The translations under genes and the position numbers were made by a program. A model generated the notes under the pieces. It made no database searches. It was not told the origin of the DNA and worked only from the letters and a program-made list of their open reading frames with translations. From Neomelitea salexigens DSM 19753 (GTDB taxonomy: Bacteria > Pseudomonadota > Gammaproteobacteria > Pseudomonadales > Spongiibacteraceae): a DNA stretch of 64,000 nt. Every line of letters begins with the position of its first letter. Positions within the stretch are counted from its first letter, which is position 1. The stretch lies in NCBI RefSeq assembly GCF_000422345.1, contig NZ_AULP01000001.1, forward strand, positions 124,001 to 188,000, read 5' to 3'. Positions 36,601 to 44,993 of this stretch are shown piece after piece.

Positions 36601-38489
36601 TCTCCCGCCGCCTCAGACAATTCCATCCAGCGCTCCATACAGCTATCCAGTTCCTCTTGGAGCGCCGCTAAGCGCGCCAGCGTATCGTTAACCTTTTGCG
36701 CATCCTGCTGATAGAACTCGGCGCTGGCGCTTTGGTCGCTCAACTGCTGCAGCTGAGTTTCCAGGTCGTCAATCTTGTCAGGTAAATTATCGAGCTCGCG
36801 CTGATCTTTGTAACTCAACTTCTTACGTGCTGCTTTTTTGGCCGGCGCAGCCGCCGCTTTTTTCTCGTCTTTTGGTTTTTCGGGCGCAACCACCGCCCTA
36901 CGCGCCTGGTAGGCGGCCACTTCGCTATACCCGCCAATGTGCTCGCTGATATTGCCGTTTCCTTCGAAAAGCAGACAACTGCTGGCAACGCTGTCGACAA
37001 AAGACCGATCATGGCTGACCAATAGCACGGTTCCTTTAAAATCAACAAGTAAGCTTTCCAGCAGCTCGAGGGTCTCCATATCGAGATCGTTGGTCGGCTC
37101 GTCCATCACCAGCACATTTGCCGGCTGCGTAAACAGGCATGCCAGCTGCACGCGTGCTCGCTCGCCCCCTGACAGCACACCAAAATGGCTGCGAGCGCGC
37201 TCAGGTGTGAACAGGAAATCACCCAAATACGACATAATGTGCCGTTCGCTGCCATTGATCGAAACCGACTCTCGCCCCTGGCCGACGATATCTACCACAC
37301 GCTCGTTGGGGTCTAAGCGGTCGCGTAATTGATCAAAATAGGCGACTTGCAGGTTGCTCCCCTGCTTGACCTCGCCGCTCTGAGGAGCCAATTCCCCCAG
37401 TATCAACCTAAGCAGCGTCGTTTTACCCGCGCCGTTCGGCCCAATCAGTGCCAGCTTGTCGCCGCGATTCAGCAACAGGTTAAAGTTTTTCACCAAGTCG
37501 CGGCCGGGCACACTAAAACAAACATCGCTCAGCTCGGCAACAACCTTGCCGGTTTTTGTCCCTTCGTTGACGTTCAGGCGCGCAGTACCCTGCTGCTCAC
37601 GGCGCTGGGCGCGCTCCCTACGCATTTGCTCAAGCGCCCTGACCCGCCCTTCATTGCGCGTGCGCCGCGCTTTTATACCCTGGCGAATCCAGACTTCTTC
37701 CTGGGCCAGGCGTTTGTCAAACAACGCATTGTGCTCAGCCTCTACCTCTAGCTCATGCTCGCGCCGCTGCAGATACTGACTGTAAGTGCCGTCGTAATTT
37801 TTCAGTTGCCCCCGATCCAGCTCGATAATTCGGTTAGCCAGTGACTCAATCAGTGCACGGTCATGAGTGACGAAAAGCACGCAGCCACCGAAGCTTTTAA
37901 CGCATTGCTCTAGCCACAGAATGCCCTCAACATCGAGGTGGTTAGTCGGCTCGTCCAACAGCAATACGTCGGGGTCTGCGACGAGCGCCCTCGCCAGCGA
38001 CACACGGCGCAACCATCCGCCGGACAGGGATGAGATCGGGGCTTCAGGGTCCAATTCCAAGCGGCTCAAGATAGACTCGATACGCTGCTGAAAAAGCCAG
38101 CCATCGGCCGCTTCAATTTGACGCTGTAGGTGCTCCAGCTGCTTTAACGAAGCATCATTCATTTCACCGTGCGTCAGGCTGTGGTAGCCCTTCAGCAAAT
38201 CGCCGAGCTCAGAAAGGCCGCCTGCCACGACGTCAAAAACACAGTCATCTGCCGACGCGAAGTCCAGATTTTGCTCCATTCGTGCAATGACCAGCCCGGG
38301 CTGGCGCCAAAATTCACCCGCATCCGGCTGAAGGCCGCCCTCAACCATGCGCAATAATGTCGACTTTCCGCAACCATTGCGCCCAAGCAAACAAACGCGA
38401 TCACCATCGTCCAGCTGGATATCAGTGTTATCCAATACCGTCTGCTGACCAATGCTGTGTTGCAATTGAGTGCCGCGAATTAAAGGCAT
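36597..38489 (-). CDS. uup: ABC-F ATPase Uup
   Basis: Soluble tandem ATPase of 630 residues that acts on ribosomes or branched DNA; it has no membrane domain. The first cassette has GRNGCGKST, SLSGGWLRR and LLLDEPTNHLD; the second has GPNGAGKTT, LSGGERARV and VMDEPTNDLD. The charged ABC-F linker lies between them. A basic, then coiled-coil C-terminal domain (about 550-630: DKIDDLETQLQQLSDQ) marks it as Uup rather than EttA. I use the ATG at 38489; the open frame back to 38624 crosses the slt start. It is divergent from slt. Confidence 0.92.
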   Translation of the reverse strand: MPLIRGTQLQHSIGQQTVLDNTDIQLDDGDRVCLLGRNGCGKSTLLRMVEGGLQPDAGEFWRQPGLVIARMEQNLDFASADDCVFDVVAGGLSELGDLLKGYHSLTHGEMNDASLKQLEHLQRQIEAADGWLFQQRIESILSRLELDPEAPISSLSGGWLRRVSLARALVADPDVLLLDEPTNHLDVEGILWLEQCVKSFGGCVLFVTHDRALIESLANRIIELDRGQLKNYDGTYSQYLQRREHELEVEAEHNALFDKRLAQEEVWIRQGIKARRTRNEGRVRALEQMRRERAQRREQQGTARLNVNEGTKTGKVVAELSDVCFSVPGRDLVKNFNLLLNRGDKLALIGPNGAGKTTLLRLILGELAPQSGEVKQGSNLQVAYFDQLRDRLDPNERVVDIVGQGRESVSINGSERHIMSYLGDFLFTPERARSHFGVLSGGERARVQLACLFTQPANVLVMDEPTNDLDMETLELLESLLVDFKGTVLLVSHDRSFVDSVASSCLLFEGNGNISEHIGGYSEVAAYQARRAVVAPEKPKDEKKAAAAPAKKAARKKLSYKDQRELDNLPDKIDDLETQLQQLSDQSASAEFYQQDAQKVNDTLARLAALQEELDSCMERWMELSEAAGD

Positions 38490-38560
38490 ATAGTGGTTTC
38501 CATGGATATTAAGGTTAACTGCCGCGCCACATCGCTGGCCGGAAAAGCAGGTGCACAAGG

Positions 38561-40507
38561 ATGATAAACAAGACGATTGGCACGCGACTCTTCGCGCTGC
38601 TTGTTTCAATTGGCGCTGCATCATGCTGGGCGGATAATGCCCAGTTGAACGAGCAGCGGCAAGTATATCGTGAAGCCATGGATGAAATCAGCCGCGGTCG
38701 CAGCGAAGAAGCCGAGCGGTATCTTCCCACACTCGCCAACTACCCACTGCTCCCCTACATTGAACTGGAACTGTTAAAAGCGCAGATTGACGACGTGGCT
38801 AGCGGCACCATCGACTACTATCTACAACAATACCGCAACACCGTCGTTGGTAGCCGTATTCACATTGCCTGGCTACACCAGCTGCGTCGCGCGGGGGACT
38901 GGCCGCAATTTATACGTTACTACCGAAAAAAGCCCCTCAACAGCCTGCGTTGCGCCTATATTAGCGCCCTCCGACATACCGGCGACAACGCCTTAGCGGA
39001 TAAAGAAACGCAAAAACTGTGGCATACCGGGCACTCGCTGCCCACACGTTGCGATGGCGTATTAGATCAGTGGCTCAGCCGATTAGCACCACAGGAACGC
39101 CATCAACAACGCCGCCAGCGAGCGCGCCTGGCAATTGCCGCTGGGCAGCACAATCTAGCGATCTATTTACTTAAAAACGTACCCGGCAGCGATGACGCGC
39201 TCGCGCTGCTTAAGCAGCCCAGCCTGCTTTATACCCGTGGCTTCGAGTTGTCGGCCAACGACGACAACCGCCAGCTGGCACTGCTTACCCTGCGCCGCTT
39301 GGCGAAAAGTGATTTCGAACGTGCAAATACGCTCTGGCACCAACTAGAGAGGGAGTTGTCTTTCAGTAGCCAGCAGAACTACGCACTGCGTGACGCCTTT
39401 GCCCGGCAAATTATCGCCAGCGACGCGGAATACGCCCGGGATTGGATTAACGCCAATGACCCCGCCTTTGAAGACCCCTACCTCACCGAGTGGCGCGTAA
39501 GGCTCGCGTTAAAAGATAGCGACTGGGAGGCAGTCCACCACTACATTGCCCTGCTGCCGGCCAAACTGCGCCAGCAGTCAGACTGGCAGTACTGGTGGGC
39601 ACGTGCCGACATTGAAAAGAATCAACGATTCACACCCGAAGCAGAAACGCGGCTTAGGGCCATGGCGACTGATCGCGGCTACTACAGTTTTATGGCGGCG
39701 GACTTATTGAATCAGGAATATCGCTTGGGCCACCAACGCAACCTCGACCCCGGTTTGGTGAGCGAAGTGCAACAACACAGCGCTATTCTGCGCGCGCGCG
39801 AGCTATACTGGCACGGCGCAACGACCATAGCCCGGCTTGAGTGGCGCCAGGCAATGCGAAGCTTAAACACCGCTGAGCAAATCGCGGCGGCGCAACTCGC
39901 TTTGGATTGGCAGTGGTCTCACCAGGCCATCGCCACCGCTATTCAAGCGGGGCAATGGGACGACTTGTCTCTGCGCTTTCCCACTCCCTACCAGACGGTA
40001 TTTGCTCGTATCGCAGAGAAAGAAAATATCGACTTAAAATGGATATACGCAATCGCCAGACAAGAAAGCGCCTTTGCCAGTGATGCCCGCTCTCCCGTTG
40101 GCGCCCGCGGTTTGATGCAGCTGATGCCCGGCACCGCTCGCACCCTTGCACGACAAATGGGGCGCCCCGCCCCCCGCGGTAAGGAGTTACTGGAACCCAA
40201 CACCAACATCGAAATGGGCGGCTTTTACTTGGGCCAGCTACTCAAGCGCTTCAATGGCAATCGCATTCTCGCCACCGCCGCATATAACGCCGGTCCGTCC
40301 CGGGTGGAGCGAGTATTAATGCGCCAAGATGGCAATATGCCGGCAGATATCTGGATAGAGAATTTACCCTACGGCGAGACCCGTGAGTACATCAAGAATG
40401 TCATGGCCTTCAGCGTGGTGTACGGCAAAAAGCTGCAACTGAGCAAGCCCATCCTGGCTCAGCATGAGCGGCGGATTAGCCCCTTCGAGGAGCTTCAAAC
40501 GCCCTAA
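38561..40507 (+). CDS. slt: Soluble lytic murein transglycosylase
   Basis: Periplasmic peptidoglycan-cleaving enzyme of 648 residues that makes 1,6-anhydro-muropeptides. The signal peptide is at 1-24 (ending SCWADN). The long alpha-helical superhelix ring covers about 25-480. The C-terminal SLT domain has catalytic E502 in ARQESAF, then GARGLMQLMPGTA and the TAAYNAGPSRV motif. It is divergent from uup by 71 bases, as in Pseudomonas. Its stop lies 1 base from the convergent MOSC gene. Confidence 0.95.
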   Translation: MINKTIGTRLFALLVSIGAASCWADNAQLNEQRQVYREAMDEISRGRSEEAERYLPTLANYPLLPYIELELLKAQIDDVASGTIDYYLQQYRNTVVGSRIHIAWLHQLRRAGDWPQFIRYYRKKPLNSLRCAYISALRHTGDNALADKETQKLWHTGHSLPTRCDGVLDQWLSRLAPQERHQQRRQRARLAIAAGQHNLAIYLLKNVPGSDDALALLKQPSLLYTRGFELSANDDNRQLALLTLRRLAKSDFERANTLWHQLERELSFSSQQNYALRDAFARQIIASDAEYARDWINANDPAFEDPYLTEWRVRLALKDSDWEAVHHYIALLPAKLRQQSDWQYWWARADIEKNQRFTPEAETRLRAMATDRGYYSFMAADLLNQEYRLGHQRNLDPGLVSEVQQHSAILRARELYWHGATTIARLEWRQAMRSLNTAEQIAAAQLALDWQWSHQAIATAIQAGQWDDLSLRFPTPYQTVFARIAEKENIDLKWIYAIARQESAFASDARSPVGARGLMQLMPGTARTLARQMGRPAPRGKELLEPNTNIEMGGFYLGQLLKRFNGNRILATAAYNAGPSRVERVLMRQDGNMPADIWIENLPYGETREYIKNVMAFSVVYGKKLQLSKPILAQHERRISPFEELQTP

Positions 40508-40508
40508 G

Positions 40509-41300
40509 CTAAGCCAGCACCTCAACATCGTCGCCAAGGGCTATCCGCCCTTGGCCGCGCTGGATAACGTTCTGCCCAAAAATGATATTTTTTCCCTCAC
40601 TGCAGTGCTCACGCAACAGTGAAAAGACGGCCTTTTCACGCTCGCCTGTCTGCGGATCAATGGTCGGAATGGCGCAGCGGGTGCAGGGCTTGACCACATC
40701 GAACGTAACATCGCCAATACGCAATTGCTGCCACTGCCTTTCCGCGAAGGGTGGCGCGCCCTCAACAACGAGGTTTGGACGAAAACGTTCCATCGCCAGT
40801 GGCTCGCCATAGCCATCAGATAAGGCATCGACACTCTGCTGCAGGCAGAGCAAAAAGGGAAAACCGTCGGCAAAGCTGACTCTGTCACCGCGCTGAGCAT
40901 AAGCGGTATCTACCTGCCGGTGAAAATGATCAGTCATGTAGCACAGTCGTGCCTCCACCCCCAGCCGGCGGGCCAACCAGCGGGCAGCTTCATCACCAGC
41001 GTCCGCGGCCGAGCAGCGGTCCTGCCAAACAACAACAGCCATGTTATGACTGCCAGTGGGTTGCATCACCAGCAGAGAGTCGCCACTACCCAAGTCTTCC
41101 AACCTAACCCCGCCATCGATTTGCCTTGCATGCAGTCGGCACATCTGTGGCAACTGCCTTTGGCTAAGGAACTGACCACGGTGGTCGACAACCATCCAGC
41201 GCCGATCACCATGCGGCCCCCAATCACTAACATCAAGGGTCGAAAGGGACTCTCCGGCCAGCGATTTTACCGGGTAGCGCCACAAACCACTTACTTGCAC
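40509..41300 (-). CDS. MOSC domain protein (YcbX/mARC-like)
   Basis: Predicted molybdenum-cofactor enzyme of 263 residues. The N-terminal MOSC beta-barrel (LWRYPVKSLAGESL) is followed by a MOSC domain with RPNLVVEGAPPFAE and the cofactor cysteine segment PCTRCAIPTIDP. Relatives reduce N-hydroxylated compounds. Unlike E. coli YcbX there is no C-terminal ferredoxin domain, so a separate electron donor is needed. The GTG start overlaps the glutaredoxin-like gene by 10 bases, which hints at a redox partnership but does not prove it. Confidence 0.85.
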   Translation of the reverse strand: MQVSGLWRYPVKSLAGESLSTLDVSDWGPHGDRRWMVVDHRGQFLSQRQLPQMCRLHARQIDGGVRLEDLGSGDSLLVMQPTGSHNMAVVVWQDRCSAADAGDEAARWLARRLGVEARLCYMTDHFHRQVDTAYAQRGDRVSFADGFPFLLCLQQSVDALSDGYGEPLAMERFRPNLVVEGAPPFAERQWQQLRIGDVTFDVVKPCTRCAIPTIDPQTGEREKAVFSLLREHCSEGKNIIFGQNVIQRGQGRIALGDDVEVLA

Positions 41301-41545
41301 AACGCGTCTCCATCACTGACAAAGGTCACAACGGCAGCGCTATCAAACGGCCACTGCAACTCCCTGTCGCCATCGCCTAACACCGGGATACGCTCCCCAT
41401 AATCGGCAATCAGGGCATCACTTTCAGCGATATCCACCACTTCTATTTGCCACTGCGGATGGCTGGCAAGCAAGTTAGCCAATAGGGCTTCTGCTTGCTC
41501 ACAAAGGTGGCACGCCGAGGTGCCATACAGAGTTAATTCACGCAT
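41291..41545 (-). CDS. Glutaredoxin-family protein (DUF836 type)
   Basis: Small thioredoxin-fold protein of 84 residues. It starts LTLYGTSACHLCEQAEALL with a CxxC pair (C13, C16), has the cis-proline segment RIPVL, and ends with FDSAAVVTFV. This is the short DUF836 glutaredoxin-like type often found next to MOSC or slt genes. It overlaps the MOSC protein by 10 bases and so is likely co-translated. No substrate can be named. Confidence 0.85.
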   Translation of the reverse strand: MRELTLYGTSACHLCEQAEALLANLLASHPQWQIEVVDIAESDALIADYGERIPVLGDGDRELQWPFDSAAVVTFVSDGDALCK

Positions 41546-41554
41546 ACTTGGTCC

Positions 41555-41581
41555 AAAAAAAAGCCCGGCAACTGCCGGGCT
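41555..41581 (-). terminator. Intrinsic terminator after amtB
   Basis: On the minus strand AGCCCGGC-AGTT-GCCGGGCT forms a perfect 8-base stem followed by seven or eight T. It lies 20 bases past the amtB stop and ahead of the glutaredoxin-like gene. Confidence 0.9.
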
Positions 41582-41601
41582 CCAGGTCAGGTGTTAGGCC
41601 A

Positions 41602-42903
41602 TTATAAGTCGTATCCGACCTCGTTGTGGCCAGTAATATCCAAACCTTCCGATTCCTCATCGGCGGTAACACGCAAACCAATCAACTTATCAACCAGTTT
41701 AAACAGCACAAAACTCACTACCGCGGTATAGGCAAAGGTTGAGCCTATACCAATAAGCTGCACTTTCAGCTGCTCAACGATTGTCACGCCCTCGGCCAAG
41801 CCTTGGCCACTGAAAACACCCAGCTCACCGCTGGCAAAAATACCGGCGAGGAAGGTGCCGAGAATACCGCCAACACCGTGCACGGGGAATACATCCAGTG
41901 AGTCATCAATTTTCAATACTTGCTTGATCCACAGCGTGCAATAGAAACAAATAACGCCCGCGCTCAAGCCAATTACCACCGCGCCCGCTGGACCAACATA
42001 CCCCGATGCTGGCGTGATGGTACCGAGCCCGGCCACCATACCAGTCACAGCGCCCAGTGCACTGGGTTTACCGTAACGCCACCATTCAACCAGCGACCAT
42101 GTAAGGCAGCCGGTTGCCGCTGACAGGTGTGTCACCAGCATTGCCATACCAGCATCGCCATTCGCCGCCAGCGCGCTCCCGGCATTGAAGCCAAACCAAC
42201 CCACCCAGAGCATTCCTGCGCCGGTAAATGTCATCGTTAAGTTATGAGGCGGTAAGGCGACATTGCCAAAGCCATTACGCGGCCCCATTACCATCGCCGC
42301 TACCAGTGCGGCCACGCCGGCGGTAATGTGCACAACCGTACCGCCAGCAAAGTCGAGCAGCCCCATTTGGCCGAGCCAGCCACCACCCCATACCCAGTGG
42401 GTAATGGGTGCGTAAACGGCCAGCAGCCACAGTGCGGAAAACAGCATCACGGCAGAAAAGCGAATACGCTCAGCAAAACCGCCCACGATTAGTGCCGGCG
42501 TAATAATGGCGAATGTCATTTGGAACATCACAAACACCGTCTCGGGGATATCTCCCACCAAGCTGTCTTCCCCTACTCCGGCCAGAAGAACACGGCTGAG
42601 ACCGCCGACAAAGTCGTTGCCATCAGAAAACGCCATGCTGTAGGCCACGGCAAACCACAACAGCGAGGCCACACAGGTGATGCTAAAGCACTGCATCAGC
42701 ACACTGAGGATGTTCTTACTGCGCACAAGACCGCCGTAGAACAGGGCCAGCCCCGGTAAGGTCATGAAAAGAACCAGCGCAGTGGACGTTAAAATCCACG
42801 CCGTATTCGCACCATCGGCTTCTGCAGCGAAGCTGCTTTGAGGCAGCAATGCTGCCAATGCAACAAAAATGGGCAGAGCCGCCCGAACGACAGGAATTTT
42901 CAT
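41602..42903 (-). CDS. amtB: Ammonium transporter
   Basis: Inner-membrane ammonium channel of 433 residues. The signal-like N-terminus (1-27) is followed by about eleven helices. Seen: the family segment LFYGGLVRSKNILSVLMQ; the conserved membrane region with twin pore histidines, the first in DFAGGTVVHITAGVAAL; and FTGAGMLWVGWFGFNAGSA. GGAGA stands 7 bases before the ATG. A PII gene (glnK), the usual partner, is not adjacent. An NtrC-like palindrome lies 61 bases upstream. Confidence 0.95.
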   Translation of the reverse strand: MKIPVVRAALPIFVALAALLPQSSFAAEADGANTAWILTSTALVLFMTLPGLALFYGGLVRSKNILSVLMQCFSITCVASLLWFAVAYSMAFSDGNDFVGGLSRVLLAGVGEDSLVGDIPETVFVMFQMTFAIITPALIVGGFAERIRFSAVMLFSALWLLAVYAPITHWVWGGGWLGQMGLLDFAGGTVVHITAGVAALVAAMVMGPRNGFGNVALPPHNLTMTFTGAGMLWVGWFGFNAGSALAANGDAGMAMLVTHLSAATGCLTWSLVEWWRYGKPSALGAVTGMVAGLGTITPASGYVGPAGAVVIGLSAGVICFYCTLWIKQVLKIDDSLDVFPVHGVGGILGTFLAGIFASGELGVFSGQGLAEGVTIVEQLKVQLIGIGSTFAYTAVVSFVLFKLVDKLIGLRVTADEESEGLDITGHNEVGYDL

Positions 42904-43277
42904 TTACATCTCTCCAAACTCGCGCAACAAAACGCACTATTTATAAGCACAACCCAATGAGCCAGCACCGTTTAGGTGCATATTGATGCTAATTGGCAAT
43001 AAAAACGAATTAGCCCGCCCTCACCAGGAAATTATTTTCCATTTAATTTCAAATAGTTATCAAATTTCGGCGGCTTCAGCACAGTATTGCCCGCGCCGTT
43101 ATTTATCGCCGAAAGAGACCGCTGCCCTGATTAAAAGCAATATCCATGCCCAAAATGGGGCGAGCGCACCATTTTCTTGCAAATTCGTTTTCAGTGGCGA
43201 AGCGCGTGATAGGCTGAGGCATTCAAGCTCAGATAACGTAGAATAGGCCGCCAACAACGATAACAAGGGAGAACAGC
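42904..43277. other. Divergent intergenic region amtB / iclR-type regulator
   Basis: This 374-base gap is the longest gene-free stretch in the window. It is AT-richer than its surroundings. It contains the NtrC-like palindrome near its amtB side. No convincing sigma-54 or sigma-70 promoter for amtB, no small RNA and no open frame with family character was found. Confidence 0.6.
42964..42980. promoter_or_regulatory. NtrC-like operator upstream of amtB
   Basis: AGCACCGTTTAGGTGCA fits the NtrC consensus GCACC-N5-GGTGC exactly in both arms. Its centre lies about 70 bases ahead of the amtB ATG. NtrC control of an ammonium transporter is expected under nitrogen limitation. A matching sigma-54 -24/-12 element could not be found between it and the gene, so the call is a candidate. 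Confidence 0.55.
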
Positions 43278-44204
43278 GTGTTTTCCAAACCAACTGCCAG
43301 AGTCTTAGCGATTTTGGACTTGTTTATGAGCCATCCCAGTAAAGCCTACGGCTTAACCGAGCTGACGCGCATACTGGGCCTGAACAAGGCCACCTGCCAC
43401 GCCATATTGAGCACCATGGCCCGCTACGGCTTTCTCGCCCAGGACAGTCGCAGTAAAGCCTATCGCTTGGGACCAAGCATCGCCGCTGCGGGCATGTCAG
43501 CCTTTGCCCAGTTCCCCGTGCTTGAAGTGGCTCGCCCGCGACTGGAAGCACTCAGTAAAGAGCTGCAGCTGGGCTGCGGCCTGATGGGACGAAGCGGCGA
43601 CCAGCTCGTGCTGCTCACAAATTACGGCATTCCAGAGCGCCTGGAATTTCCTTTCCACCAAGGCCTGCGTCTGCCCAATGCCGCGCCATTAGGGGCCGCT
43701 TTTATCGCCTGGTCGTCACCGAACAAGTTGCAACAGTGGTTAGATAGCGCTCAGGCACATCTGCCCGAGTGGGATGAAAACTTAGATAAACGACTACGAA
43801 TTTCCGTTATTGGCATACGTGCTCGCGGCTTTGAAGTGACCTTGATTAGCGAGGCAGAGGCCGCGCTGGAGCGGGAATTAGCTAAACCGAAAGAAAACTG
43901 GAGCCTTGAGGAAGTCGCTGAGCACGTACAGCACTACCGGGAGTCGCTGTGCCGCAGCCACTACCACCTTGACCGTATTGAAGAAGGTCGCCAGTACCAG
44001 GTCGCCAATATTGCTGTGCCTATCTTCGCCAGTGATGAAGAACCGGAACTGGTTATTTCAGCGGGCAGTATTCGCCGCCCCGTGTCAGCGCAGGATATCC
44101 TTGCCATCGCCGACCGCCTAAAACTCGCGGCTAAAGAAATCAGCGAAGCCGCCACCGCAACCCTGAGTTACCCCCAGCCCCACCAGGATCCGCCGACCGC
44201 ATGA
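43278..44204 (+). CDS. IclR-family transcriptional regulator
   Basis: DNA-binding regulator of 308 residues. The N-terminal winged helix (about 1-65: ARVLAILDLFMSHPSKAYGLTE, LNKATCHAILSTM) and the IclR effector domain (about 80-290, with LRLPNAAPLGAAFIAW) are present. An acidic, helical insertion (ERELAKPKENWSLEEVAEHVQ) makes it longer than the usual 250-270 residues. The GTG start has GGGAGA 5 bases upstream. It overlaps the methyltransferase gene by 4 bases (ATGA). Its ligand and targets are unknown. Confidence 0.88.
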   Translation: MFSKPTARVLAILDLFMSHPSKAYGLTELTRILGLNKATCHAILSTMARYGFLAQDSRSKAYRLGPSIAAAGMSAFAQFPVLEVARPRLEALSKELQLGCGLMGRSGDQLVLLTNYGIPERLEFPFHQGLRLPNAAPLGAAFIAWSSPNKLQQWLDSAQAHLPEWDENLDKRLRISVIGIRARGFEVTLISEAEAALERELAKPKENWSLEEVAEHVQHYRESLCRSHYHLDRIEEGRQYQVANIAVPIFASDEEPELVISAGSIRRPVSAQDILAIADRLKLAAKEISEAATATLSYPQPHQDPPTA

Positions 44205-44986
44205 CCGAAGACCGCCAGCAATACCTCAAGAAAAAGCAATTTTTCCAACAGCTGCTAACTATTTACGGCCGCAAGCCAGTGCTAGAGGCGCTACAAAACC
44301 CACAAGTTCGCATTTATAAACTGCACTTGGCGGACAGCAATCGACGCGACGGCATCGTCAAAGAAATCGTAGACGCGGCGGAGCGCGAAGGGATTGAGAT
44401 CGCTTGGCACGAGCGCCGCGCCCTGTCGCGGATATCGAAAAATGGCAAACAAGACCAGGGCGTTGCTGCGGACCTGCAGCTTAAGGCGTACCGGCCCTGT
44501 AGCGAGATACCAGCAAGTCGCGACACCCATACCCGGCGTATCTATATCGCTCTCGATGGCGTTAACAACCCACAGAACCTGGGCATGATTATTCGCTCGG
44601 TGGCGGCAAGTGGCATCGATGGCTTAATACTGCCCAAAAAAGGCTGTGCCGCGCTGTCACCGCTGGTGATCAAGGCCAGCGCCGGGGCCCTGTTCAACTG
44701 TCCTATTTTTCACTGCGACACACTTCAGTCCGAATTGCAGCGCCTCCAAAAAGCCGGTGTGGAGATCGCCTGCCTATCTTCCCACGCCGAGCAATCGCTC
44801 TTCGAAAGCCAGTCTGACACCAGTCGAGTCTATGTGTTGGGGAATGAAACTGAGGGCGTGTCGCCGGCCACACAGGCACTGAGCGACTGCGCGCTGCAAA
44901 TACCAATGGCCAATGGCGTGGAGTCACTCAATGTCGCGGTAACCGCCGCCCTGTTGGCATTTAGCCATAACAGGGCGGGCGCATAG
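44201..44986 (+). CDS. TrmH/SpoU-family RNA 2'-O-methyltransferase
   Basis: Predicted SAM-dependent RNA ribose methyltransferase of 261 residues. An N-terminal substrate-binding domain (about 15-95: YGRKPVLEAL) precedes the knotted SPOUT fold. Motif 1 is NNPQNLGMIIRSVAASG with the catalytic arginine, motif 2 VLGNETEGVSP and motif 3 PMANGVESLNVAVTAAL. It resembles RlmB and the TrmH-like group, but the target nucleotide cannot be assigned. Its ATG overlaps the regulator's stop by 4 bases, so the two are co-translated. Confidence 0.88.
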   Translation: MTEDRQQYLKKKQFFQQLLTIYGRKPVLEALQNPQVRIYKLHLADSNRRDGIVKEIVDAAEREGIEIAWHERRALSRISKNGKQDQGVAADLQLKAYRPCSEIPASRDTHTRRIYIALDGVNNPQNLGMIIRSVAASGIDGLILPKKGCAALSPLVIKASAGALFNCPIFHCDTLQSELQRLQKAGVEIACLSSHAEQSLFESQSDTSRVYVLGNETEGVSPATQALSDCALQIPMANGVESLNVAVTAALLAFSHNRAGA

Positions 44987-44993
44987 CTCGGCA

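Noticed and set aside
42904-42964. Sigma-54 promoter for amtB
   Set aside because: The nearest candidate (TGGCTC...TTGTGC on the minus strand) has the GG and GC elements three bases too far apart.
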